In this document: one piece after another, positions 34,195-43,329 of the stretch
Layout: every line of letters starts with the position of its first letter
How positions within the stretch are numbered: position 1 is the first letter of the stretch
Source of the DNA: Lamellibrachia columna
Taxonomy: Eukaryota; Annelida; Polychaeta; Sabellida; Siboglinidae
Length of the DNA stretch: 64,000 bases
Direction of reading: 5' to 3'
NCBI GenBank assembly: GCA_963662155.1
Contig: OY759269.1
Span: forward strand, 6,615,855-6,679,854
Made by a program: the position numbers and the translations under genes
Notes under the pieces: generated by a model
Database searches by the model: none
Seen by the model: the letters and a program-made list of their open reading frames with translations, nothing else
What the model was told of the DNA's origin: nothing

Positions 34195-34350
34195 GGAAGT
34201 TTGGCTTTTTTCAGCACTCCCAACTGTCAAAAGGTACTAGAAACAGAGGTCGCCCAAAACTTAGATTCAAAGACATAGTAAAGGGAAACTTGCAGAAAAT
34301 AAAATATAGACGCCAAGCAGTTGTACTTAGTTGCCGATGAAAGACCAATC
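34195..34350 (+). mobile_element. LINE C-terminal relic
   Basis: GTRNRGRPKLRFKDIVKGNL is the familiar C-terminal wording of many RTE/CR1-type LINE proteins (RGRPxxRxxDxxK). Stops follow within 40 codons. No other part of the element was found nearby. Confidence 0.55.
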
Positions 34351-34764
34351 AGGAGAGGACTTATTGCGAACTAAGTGAGCAGTCATAGTCACAACCACAG
34401 CTGACAGCGAGAGAGAGGCAATATGTATTTTATTACATTTAACTGCCAGTGCATCCTTTCTCCGTTATCTCAAATCTGTTTGCCTGTCAATGAAATACTT
34501 CAATGTTAACTTACTAGTACAACCTTGTTCAATTCTTTGAGACAAATGGTCGTTTATAACAAGGAAATACTTCTAAATGAACTGCCAAAGCATCTTTCTT
34601 TGTTCTGGAAAACAGATTGTTTTAAATGGTCAAGCAGCTTTCTGTCAGTTTAAAAAATTATTTTCTAAGTCAAGTTATTTTGTAATTTCTGTAAAATATT
34701 AATGACCAAACTACAACACTGACTGATATGTATTGCCTGTGTAGACTTGATGTCATCATTCCAG
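34351..34764. other. No feature recognised
   Basis: AT-rich sequence leading to a TCATTCCAG acceptor-like site at 34764. Confidence 0.4.
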
Positions 34765-34939
34765 GTGTCACCATCAAAACTCAGTCACCAAATGTACACA
34801 ACATGACTACATCAGTGGACGACACAGAGCCATTCGATGACACAACAATTGACGTACCAGCAGTAAAGACGTCACGACAGGACGGCGTCGGTGTCACCTG
34901 GGATAAACCACCCAAGGATGAGAACATCTGCTCATGCTG
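34765..34939 (+). CDS. Possible terminal exon, unidentified gene
   Basis: After ATTCCAG at 34764 the frame reads VTIKTQSPNVHNM, then DDTEPFDDTTIDVPAVK, and ends WDKPPKDENICSC, stop at 34937-34939. The acidic/Thr-rich text and a C-terminal Cys-Ser-Cys look like a genuine protein end, but no family is recognised. Whether it belongs with the exons at 35276 and 35822 is unclear, because it ends in a stop before them. Confidence 0.35.
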
Positions 34940-34941
34940 AT

Positions 34942-35275
34942 TATTGCACTCACAGCCAAGTCAGTCTTTATACAGACATTACAGCTTACTTGAAGTGTAA
35001 AGTGATTGTTGTACTCACAGCCCAGTCAGTCTTTATTTCGACATTACAGCTGACTCGAATTGAAAAATTATTCTTCCACTCACATACCAGTCTTTACATA
35101 GGCATTACAGCTGACTCAAAGTGTCAAGTAATTATTGCACTCACATACCAGTGAGTCTCTATACAGACATTACAGCTGACTTGTAGTGTAAAGTGATTTT
35201 TGCACTCGCAACCCATTTAGTGTTTCACAGACATTACAGCATATCTGAAGTGTAAAGTGATTCTTGCTCTCACAG
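34942..35275 (+). repeat. 65-bp tandem array ending at a splice acceptor
   Basis: Five units of about 65 bases (GTAAAGTGATTNTTGCACTC, ACAGCCCAGTCAGTCTTTAT, ACAGACATTACAGCTGACTT). The sixth repeat start runs into the acceptor CTCTCACAG|CCCAGACCAGTGA of the next exon. Each unit contains a copy of the acceptor and the first exon bases (CTCACAG|CCCAGTCAGT in the best copies). Confidence 0.85.
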
Positions 35276-35426
35276 CCCAGACCAGTGACAAGATGCTGAC
35301 CATGGGTTTTCTGTCAACTGATGACTTGACTGCCCAGTACCTGTCAGTGGCATCAGACACGTTCAAGTCATTCATTGTCGACCCCGAGTCAACCAGAGAC
35401 GATACAGACAGATACTTGAGGAACAG
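35276..35426 (+). CDS. Exon of an unidentified gene (SDKMLTMGFLSTDD)
   Basis: A 151-base exon between CTCTCACAG and GTGGGAG. The frame contains SDKMLTMGFLSTDDLTAQYL, then ASDTFKSFIVDPEST and ends DDTDRYLRN with a split Arg/Ser codon. The split codon joins in phase to the exon at 35822 (S-EIPVFTVVDTV). No stop. Protein-like composition and two matching splice phases make this the best-supported exon of the unknown gene. Both borders are flanked by tandem arrays built from the splice junctions. Confidence 0.6.
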
Positions 35427-35645
35427 GTGGGAGATTGGCTTGTGAAAGGTCACTTAGTATATTGCTCTTGTAGACTCCTTCTACTTAAAGAACAGGAGGG
35501 AGATTGGCTTGTGAAAGGTCGCTTAGTATATTGCTCTTGTAGACTCCTTCTACTTAAAGAACAGGTGGGAGATTGGCTTGTGAAAGATGACTTAGTATAT
35601 TGCTCTTGTAGACTCCATTTACTATAAGAACAGGTGGGAGATTGG
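35421..35645 (+). repeat. 69-bp tandem array starting at a splice donor
   Basis: Units start at 35421, 35490, 35559 and 35628, an exact 69-base period. The first six bases, GAACAG, are the last bases of the exon and the next, GTGGGAG, its donor. Units 3 and 4 repeat GAACAG|GTGGGAG exactly; unit 2 reads GAACAG|GAGGGAG. The period is a multiple of three, so an open frame of 66 codons appears across it. That frame is not the exon's frame. Confidence 0.9.
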
Positions 35646-35821
35646 ATTGTAAAAGGTCACTTAATATAAATACTTTTGGGTTTTAGTTTGCAGTGTTGTT
35701 CAAAATTGATTTTTATATTTATAATGTTGGTATTTCAATGTTATTTCAATAACATTTTGTCTAAATCTACTAGCATTACTTGATGGCTTTGTAAATAACA
35801 TAATTATTATTCACCACACAG
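35646..35821. other. Intron remainder
   Basis: AT-rich intron sequence ending in the acceptor TTCACCACACAG. Confidence 0.5.
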
Positions 35822-36081
35822 TGAGATCCCTGTGTTCACTGTTGTTGACACTGTCAGACTTTCAACGTACAGTGTCATTGACTGTCTTCAGGACACAACG
35901 ATGGGATGGAACAACTCCCAGATCAGGCGGTCAACAAGCCACTCAGCATCACTATGCCGTTTGACAAAACTCGGCTGGAAGACTTCATGCAAGACATTCA
36001 TATATATTCATATATATATATATATATGGTAGAAATGCAGATTACATTCACAAGACATGGGGATACTGTGCTGGTGTGCAG
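35822..36081 (+). CDS. Exon of an unidentified gene, with frameshift and TA insert
   Basis: It starts in phase with the previous exon (SEIPVFTVVDTVRLSTYSVI, DCLQDT). One base is then out of step near 35900, after which the other frame continues DGMEQLPDQAVNKPLSITMP and FDKTRLEDFMQD. A (TA)n run at 36010-36026 follows without breaking the frame, then EMQITFTRHGDTVLVC and the donor GTTAGTG. Either this is a pseudogene or the shift is a sequencing error. No family is recognised; the 3' border begins a 40-bp tandem array. Confidence 0.5.
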
Positions 36082-36321
36082 GTTAGTGACTGTCTTGTCA
36101 TCTCCTGTCTCATAATGACAGGTTAGTGTCTGTCTTATCATCTCCTGTCTCGTAGTAACATGTTTATGTATGTCTTTTCATCTCCTGTCTCATTATGACA
36201 GGTTGTTGACTGTCTTGTTATCTCCTCTCTCATAGTGACAGGTTTATGTCTGTCTTGTCATTTCCTCTCTTGTAGTGACAGGTTAGTGACTCTCTTGTCA
36301 TCTCCTGTTTCATAGTGACAG
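36082..36321 (+). repeat. 40-bp tandem array starting at a splice donor, left block
   Basis: Six 40-base units from 36082, consensus GTTAGTGTCTGTCTTGTCAT then CTCCTGTCTCATAGTGACAG. The first base is the donor G of the preceding exon. Each unit's end plus next start, GACAG|GTTAGTG, copies the exon-intron junction GTGCAG|GTTAGTG. The array continues at 37735 after an insertion. Confidence 0.9.
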
Positions 36322-36654
36322 GTATGCATGGGGCAATTAACTTGAAAAGTTATTAAATTACAATTAACTCAGAAATGTTCCAATTAAATTAACCTCACAC
36401 ATTTATCAGGTCAATTAAATTAAATTAACCTCCCAAATCCTTTAATTAAATTAAATTAACAATTATATTTAATTCAGTTAACAATTAAAGTATGTTTTGG
36501 TAGAAATGCAGATTACATTCATGTGTCACTTGTTTTTTTGTAAGTATAAGCATTTGATACAAGTCATTATTGAAATAGTAATATGCTAGTTGTTATTTAC
36601 ACATTTTATAGCAGTTCTAAATCACGTAAACGCTATGGTCACGAAAGTGCAGTG

Positions 36655-36701
<47 letters not shown>

Positions 36702-37734
36702 GAAATTACTTTAGTTATTGCATCTTAGGAACAGTGTTATTATCATCAAACAAATGTGAACATTGCGTTGACTTATAAAAGAAATATGTTTTGTAACTTT
36801 GTTGGAAAAAGATGTGCTTATACAATATTTATATACCAAGACATTTTTTTATGGGGTATTTGATCACATTTTAAAAGTTGTAGATGCTTGTTAAAATTAA
36901 TGTTCTTTTTTGAAAGGAATGTAAATTTGTGGCTGAGGATTTGCAGGGTGTGGAGTTTCCTCCAGTATTCCACCACCAAATTAACAAAACCGGGTAACTA
37001 CATACATAATTTCTATGCATCAAAGTGTTATTTATGCAATGTGTTAATGCTAACTCATTAGGTTTCCCCTTTATACATTAGTATTTAAATATTTATACAA
37101 ATTTTTTTATGTATCACTTGAATTGGCTTGCTTTTGATACCAGTTGGCGCTGTAAAAAGATCCCAAACTGTAGCTATTTTACTTTTCTCTGCATGTTATA
37201 TGTATGCTTGCGGACGTACTGAAAATATATAGATACATAGTCTAATGCATAGGTCCATTTGGCTGCAGGTAACTAGCCAAATATTTTGCAGAAATATTTT
37301 GCAGATTTGCAGAAGCCACCATTTGTCATCAACTTACCACACTAAAAGAGGACATTCTATTGTCTAGGCCTTCCCTCCAATTCACATGTGCCTGACTGAC
37401 CAGCTAACTCCAGTTGGTACAGACAGTATTAATGTCGAGAGATATTCTCCCTCCCATTCATACATACCTTAACCTTATCTCTGTCAGGCTAATGACTGGA
37501 ATAGTGACTGCCTTTTGGAAATGCCTGAGTAACATGGGTGTGAACTATCCAGTAATACCTACTGTTAAAGGAGCACTTATTGAGAGTTAATTTGGAATTT
37601 GTCAATTAAATAAAATAAAATTACCCCCTTTTGGTGAAGTTAATTTAGCCTTTACCTTTTCTTGTAAATCAATTAATTAAATTAAATTAATTGAGTTAAT
37701 TAAATTAACAATTGAAATTAACTCATGACTGTCA
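36322..37734. mobile_element. 1.4-kb AT-rich insert splitting the 40-bp array
   Basis: The two ends are rich in TTAATTAAATTAAATTAAC-type sequence in opposite orientation (about 36335-36490 and 37600-37730), so the insert has loose inverted termini. The left edge reads GCATGGGGCAATTAAC; a similar word in reverse (ATTACCCCAGGCCTGG) occurs at the window end. No coding capacity. A (TA)n run lies at about 36658-36698, and a 25-base copy of the exon piece GGTAGAAATGCAGATTACAT lies at 36497. Probably a nonautonomous DNA element. Confidence 0.5.
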
Positions 37735-38085
37735 TCTCCTGTTTCATAGTGACAGGTTAATGTCTGTCTTGTCATCTCCTGTCTCATAGTGACATGTTAG
37801 TGTTTAATTTGTAATCTCCTGTCTCATGGTGACATATTAATGTCTGTCTTGTCATCTCCTGTCTCATGGTGACATATTAATGTCTGTCTTGTCATCTCCT
37901 GTCTCATAGTGACATGTTTATGCCTGTCATGTCATCTCCTGTCTCATAGTGACAGGTTAGTGTTTGTCTTGTCATCTACTGTCTCACTGTGACATATTAG
38001 TGTCTGTCTGGTCAACTCCTGTCTCATAATGACAGGTTAGTGTCTGTCTTGTCATATCCTGTCACATAATGACAGGTTCGTGACA
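37735..38085 (+). repeat. 40-bp tandem array, right block
   Basis: About nine more units of the array at 36082-36321 with the same period; several end GACAT instead of GACAG. The unit is split by the insert at 36322-37734. Confidence 0.9.
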
Positions 38086-38799
38086 TTTCTAAAGGCTCTT
38101 TACACCCCAATCTTACAGATATGCAACAGTGTCAAAATCAGAATATAATCGTGTTATAACGTTAAAGATCACACGTTCCTAAACCAAATTTACTCGATCA
38201 GCTGCATTTACCTTGCTTAACAATGAACAAATCAAGTTGACGGATGTAAACTGTAGTTGTTAAAACGTGTGAAACCCAAATCATCCCCAACACAACTACA
38301 AATAGTGCATGTATTCAAATTTCAATATACTGTGTATTAGTTATAAATATAAACTAGATACACTTAGCTTAGAATATCTAATCCTACCCTGTTTTTATCA
38401 CATCTTGTACTAAGAAACAGGCCCTTCTTCGGTTGCTTCATTGCCACCCCTGTATTTTCATATACCCAAAGTTCCTGAGTCAGACGAGGACCACAGACAT
38501 AACACACATCTAGATTTCTTACTGACTATCTGTCTATGTTCACACTAGCCCAAACCCTGCACATGCACTTTTAAACAGTTTACTACATATTTGATCTAAT
38601 GTGACTTTCGCCCTCTAAAGGCAAGTTATAGCAAACATCTACTAATACATACTTTCACAAGAAAATTCAAAACCACTTTATTTAACACCACTCTCACCTC
38701 TGTACCTGTGTCAAATTGCCACCAACAATGAGGATTCCACAACAACATTCTCAGCCATGCTGACAAGAAACCTGCCACCATTCCCCACGTTCTCAACCA
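38086..38799. other. No gene recognised
   Basis: AT-rich; the last 100 bases may be the 5' leader of LINE C. Confidence 0.4.
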
Positions 38800-39130
38800 C
38801 AAAGAAAAACCAAAATGATGCCAACTAAGCCCTATACCCTATCTCTATTATATCTGTGTGGACTTATAATACAAGCAGGGTACATTCATACAAACCCTGG
38901 TCCCACCTCAGATCCCTGTCCACAATATCCGTGTGGCACCTGCAGCCATGAGGTTCATAATCACCACCATGCCATACAATGTGATCAATGTGACAGTTGG
39001 TACCATACTGCATGTGTCCAAATTAATGACACCACATATGAACAATTAAAATATCATAGTGTGCTCTGGTTCTTGCTGTGGATTGCCAAATTATTCTGAG
39101 TACCTATTCACCAGCAACGTTCTCCGTATT
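38800..39130 (+). mobile_element. LINE C, 5' part: ORF1 with PHD-type zinc finger
   Basis: The frame at 38815 begins MMPTKPYTLSLLYLCGLIIQ and contains GYIHTNPGP, an altered form of the 2A-like tail DxExNPGP, followed by a PHD-type finger (CGTCSHEV, IQCDQCDSWYHTAC). Near 39085 a frameshift turns the expected CCGLPNYSEYLF into another frame. The element is interrupted near 39131 by LINE D and resumes near 43330. The zinc-finger ORF1 is known from several CR1-group LINEs. Confidence 0.75.
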
Positions 39131-39268
39131 CGTTAGGTGGCAGGTTTTTTTCTCATGCGAGGTTAATAGAAGAAACAGTTAGCAAATATATTAGCCTAAA
39201 GTGTTCTTTTGATCACAAAAACAGCCTTATTCAAGGCTAACGTAGCAAACTAATTAAAACTAAATTGT

Positions 39269-40420
39269 ATGATGGCGCCGTGCAAACGGCAGTTAAAGGC
39301 CACAAGGCACTTAATTTGTGGCAGTTGCAGTAACTGGGTGGACTTCGTCAAGTCTGGGTGCAAGAAGTCATGGGCTGAGGTCCAGGCAGATAGTTTTAGT
39401 TTTGAGTGTAGGGGATGTACGAAGATGAAGGAACTAGAGGTGGAGTTGGAAGAGCTGAACCTGCTCATTGTGGCAATGGTGGGAAGGGAACAGGGGGGTT
39501 GTGCCAGTAGTTCCGGTGGGGGAACAGTAGAAAAGACACAAGAGATGCTAGGGAGAGCTCACCACAGTCTGGGAGGAAGCTGAGAGGAGGGAAGGTGACA
39601 GGTCATAGGGAGACAGGACGTAAGGAGACGGGAAGGAAAGGAATGGGAGGGAAGACAACCGGAGTGAAGGAGAGGGGAGTAGGGGAGACAGGAGGGAAGG
39701 AGAAGGGAGTGGGGGAGATGGGAGGGAAAACAACCGGAGTGAAGGAGAGGGGAGTGACAAGAGCAAAGGAGTGGGAAGTGGGGGAGACAGGAGCGAAGGA
39801 GACAGGAGGGAAGGGGTCAGGACAGAATGTGATGGATGGGATCGAACGGAAGAGCTATTCTGCAGCAGTGATAGAGGGGGTGAGGAAGAGAGCGAGGGTG
39901 TTTGTGGGGGATTCGATAGTTAGGAAGACCAACAGAGTCTTAAACAAGGGAGATGATGTGGTGGTCTGCTTGCCTGGAGCCAAAATAGAGGCGATAACTG
40001 AGAGGGTAAAAAACATCGTAGGCTCGGGTAAGTGTGAATCTGTTTTAGTACACGTAGGGACAAATAACGTAGAGAGGGAGGGTACAACTGCCATAGTTAG
40101 GAAATATAGGCAGTTGGTCAGAACACTAAAACAGACGCGGGTTGAGCAGGTAATACTGTCAGGGATTTTACCTGTAATGGGCAGGAGGGGTCACAAATAT
40201 CGAAATTGTCGGGGGATGGCAATTAACATGTTAGTCCAGAAGCTATGTAGGGAAGAGGAAGTTGGATTTATGGGGAAGTTTTGTTGGGAGGGTTGATATG
40301 TACATGAAGGATGGACTTCATTTAAGTGGAAAGGGGGCGGCAGTATTCGCGGACAAACTTTCAGCAGCAGTAGATAGTGACTTTGGGTACAATGACAAAT
40401 ATTTTTGGAAGCAAACATAG
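39269..40420 (+). pseudogene. LINE D ORF1 (Cys-rich start, Gly/Lys-rich linker, SGNH esterase)
   Basis: MMAPCKRQLKATRHLICGSC and FECRGCTKMKELEVELEEL form a Cys-pair region and coiled coil; a frame break follows near 39580. A low-complexity stretch of ETGGKE/TTGVKERG-type repeats (39600-39830) leads to VFVGDSIVRKTNR (SGNH block I, catalytic Ser in GDS), VHVGTNNVEREG (block III) and ILSGILPVMG. A second break near 40290 precedes MKDGLHLSGKGA (block V, Asp and His). All expected catalytic blocks are still visible. Esterase-type ORF1 proteins are known in CR1 elements. Confidence 0.8.
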
Positions 40421-40429
40421 AGGTAACTA

Positions 40430-41600
40430 GCACAGATAAACCAATATCAAATCATCCGAAAAACATCTCTGAAAAAGGTTATAGATGCGTATGTTTAAAT
40501 GCAAGGAGCATAGTAAATAATAAAAAAACGAATTAAACATTATGGTAGAAGATATTGACCCTCACATAATTGGTATAACTGAATCATAGATATAACAGAT
40601 GCTGAATTAGGACTGACAGGATATGTAATGTTTAGGAAAGATCGAATAGGAAGAAGGGGCGGGGGAGTTATTTTATATGTTAAAGAATCTATTCAGGCTT
40701 ATGAAATAAAACTAGAAAGGGAAGCAGATTGCGATGAAGCTGTTTGGTGCAACATTGTTTCAGGAAATTAAAAATTAACTATTGGATTAGTTTACCGAAG
40801 TCCAAACATAAACGAAGAGGACAACACAAAAATAAAAAACGCTATAAAGGAAGTTAGTAAAGGGGAATGTATCATAATGGGAGATTTTAACCATGGACAC
40901 ATACAATGGAATTCTCTAGAGAGCACAGGGATTGAGGACCAACAATTTCTATTTATTAATCCAGGATAGCTTTCTTACTCAGCACGTACTAGAACCAACC
41001 AGGGGAGAAAATGTATTAGATATAGTTTTGTCATCACATAAAGAATTAGTGGACAATGTAAAAATATTTGAACCATTGGGTAATAGTGACCATAATCAAA
41101 TACATTTTAACATCAATGTAAAATCAGAAAGTAAAAATAAGAAAACGTACAAGAGAAACTTCCACAAAGGTAACTACAAAGATATGAGAAAATACTTAGC
41201 AAAGCTAGATTGGAATAACATGCTGATGAATAAGACTGCAATTGAATGTTGGAATATTCTAAAATATGAAATTGAGAGTATCATCGATAAATTTGTTCCC
41301 TTCCAAAAACAAGGAAAACGGTGTAGAAAGAAACACTTGTCAAAAGAGGCTATTAGAAAAATAATGCTAAAACAAACTATGTGGAGGGTTTATAGGCGTA
41401 CCAGAAAGGAAGAAGACTATGCAAAATACAAAGAGGCACTTAATGCAGCTACAACTGAAATCAGACAATCTAAAAGAAGCTATGAGCAAAAACTAGCATG
41501 TAACATAAAAAATGACAGCAAGAGTTTTTATGCATATGTCAGGAGTAAACAAAACGTACAAGACAAGGTTGGACCTCTAGAAGACAGGGGTTTTTAATGG
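40430..41600 (+). pseudogene. LINE D endonuclease and linker, broken
   Basis: CVCLNARSIVNNK, a stop after GITES, GGGVILYVKESI, VYRSPN, IIMGDFNH and GNSDHNQI are the ordered motifs of an APE-type (EEP) endonuclease, spread over several frames (breaks near 40530, 40590, 40770 and 40935). The clean frame 40932-41597 covers the end of the endonuclease and the linker (KRSYEQKLACNIKND, KSFYAYVRSKQ). The final frame change near 41590 precedes the RT. Confidence 0.8.
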
Positions 41601-41628
41601 CGGAAGACTAAATGGTTACTTCAGTTCA

Positions 41629-43224
41629 GTGTTTACCAAAGAAGATATTAGTTCATTACTAGTTGCTGATGCTAAATTTCAGGGGGCTAAATCTGACTAT
41701 TTAGGTCCGTTAGTTGTAACTCCAGAATTGGTAGCTAAGAAAATAAAGGCAATGAAGGATAACAAATCACCGGGAGTGGATGGGATTCCTCCAAAATTAC
41801 TAATGGAAACAGTAGAACAAATCAGTATACCACTTGCAAGAGTATTCAACTTGTCATTAAAAGAGGGAGTTGTTCCGTTTGAATGGAAAGAAGCAAACAT
41901 CATACCATTATTTAAAAAGGGTTCGAGAAATAAGTCAGAGAATTACAGCCCAGTGAGTTTAACGTCAGTGATTTGTAAATTATTAGAAAGGTTAATTAAA
42001 GACCATATGGTGGACTTCCTCATTAAGCATAAATTATTAAATTCATCTCAACATGGATTCCTTAAAGCGAGGTCATGCTTAACAAATATGTTATGTTTTT
42101 GGGAAGAAATCACTAAGTGGATAGACGTGGGATCACCAGTAGATATTATCTACTTAGATTTTCAGAAAGCTTTTGACAAAGTGCCACATCAAAGATTACT
42201 ACTTAAATTAAAAGCCCATGGTATCGGGGATAGCATAACTGACTGGATAGAACAATGGCTGACTGACAGAAGACAACGAGTTGTAGTAGATGGAGAAGTT
42301 TCAAATTGGAAATCGGTTTTGAGTGGGGTACCTCAAGGATCAGTATTAGGACCTATATTATTCTTAATTTATATCAATGACTTGGATGACAGTATAACAA
42401 GTAACGTACTGAAGTTTGCGGATGACACAAAATTGTTTAGAAAGGTTAATACTGATGGTGATAAACAACATTTACAAAACGATCTAGACAGATTAGTGAA
42501 ATGGTCTGAGAAATGGCAGATGTTGTTCAATTTTGGGAAATGTAAATGCCTACATACAGGACATGGGAACTTGAATGTAAACTATAAAATGGGAGATACT
42601 GTTCTGGGTACTAGTGTAAAAGAAAAGGACTTAGGAGTTACAATAAGCGCTGATATGAAAGTTTCAGAGCAGTGTGGTATTGCAGCTTCAAAGGGTAATC
42701 AAATTCTTGGATTGATTAGAAGAAACATAACATACAAGGGAAAAAAGTTAATTATACCTCTTTATAAAGCAATAGTTAGACCTCATTTAGAATACTGTAT
42801 ACAAGCATGGAGACCATATCGTAAGAAGGATATAGATACGCTTGAACGCATACAAAGGAGAGCAACTAAAATGATTCCAGAACTGAGAGACCTTAGTTAT
42901 GAAGAACGCCTGAAAGAATGTGGTTTAACAACTCTAGAGACAAGGAGGTTAAGAGGAGATCAGATTGAAGTTTTAAAGATATTGAATGGATATGAAAATA
43001 TTGATAGAAATATGTTTTTCTCACTCAAGAAGGATAGCAGAACTAGAGGACATGAGGTAAAATTAGTAAAGGATCAATGTAGATTGGACATCAGGAAGCA
43101 CTCGTTCTCACAGAGGATAATAAATGAATGGAACAAATTGTCTACATATTGTGTAACTGCTAGCAGCGTGAATATGTTTAAAAACAAGGTTGACACATAC
43201 CTCAGGAGGGCGGGTTATAAGTAG
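41629..43224 (+). CDS. LINE D reverse transcriptase, 531 codons uninterrupted
   Basis: Complete RT: NKSPGVDGIPPKLL and ANIIPLFKKGSRNKSENY (fingers), IYLDFQKAFDKVPHQRLL (motif A), SGVPQGSVLGPILFLIYIND (motif B), LKFADDTKLF (motif C, both Asp present), KDLGVTISADM (thumb) and the C-terminal GLTTLETRRLRGD and FSQRIINEWNKLS. The frame start is internal to ORF2. This conservation without stops suggests fairly recent insertion. Upstream ORF2 breaks mean it would not be made as a full polyprotein. Confidence 0.85.
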   Translation: MFTKEDISSLLVADAKFQGAKSDYLGPLVVTPELVAKKIKAMKDNKSPGVDGIPPKLLMETVEQISIPLARVFNLSLKEGVVPFEWKEANIIPLFKKGSRNKSENYSPVSLTSVICKLLERLIKDHMVDFLIKHKLLNSSQHGFLKARSCLTNMLCFWEEITKWIDVGSPVDIIYLDFQKAFDKVPHQRLLLKLKAHGIGDSITDWIEQWLTDRRQRVVVDGEVSNWKSVLSGVPQGSVLGPILFLIYINDLDDSITSNVLKFADDTKLFRKVNTDGDKQHLQNDLDRLVKWSEKWQMLFNFGKCKCLHTGHGNLNVNYKMGDTVLGTSVKEKDLGVTISADMKVSEQCGIAASKGNQILGLIRRNITYKGKKLIIPLYKAIVRPHLEYCIQAWRPYRKKDIDTLERIQRRATKMIPELRDLSYEERLKECGLTTLETRRLRGDQIEVLKILNGYENIDRNMFFSLKKDSRTRGHEVKLVKDQCRLDIRKHSFSQRIINEWNKLSTYCVTASSVNMFKNKVDTYLRRAGYK

Positions 43225-43329
43225 ATGAACATTGTTGGACTCTCGATAAGCCAATGGCTTCCTTGTCCACTTGCCATCTGGGCCTTTGGCTTGGATGGCA
43301 AATCTTGTTAAATCTTGTTAAACATTAAT

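Larger units (their letters stand above)
39131..43322 (+). mobile_element. LINE D, CR1-like, nearly full length
   Basis: Contains a 5' leader, ORF1 with an SGNH-esterase-like domain, ORF2 endonuclease, RT and a 3' end with two TCTTGTTAAA units (43302-43322). It sits inside LINE C in the same orientation. Both ORF1 and the endonuclease have frame breaks, but the RT frame is clean. The proposed 5' edge is where LINE C coding text ends; no target duplication was identified. Confidence 0.8.

Noticed and set aside
35427..35627. 66-codon frame with three 23-residue repeats
   Set aside because: Result of the 69-bp array; starts at the intron donor and is not in the exon frame.
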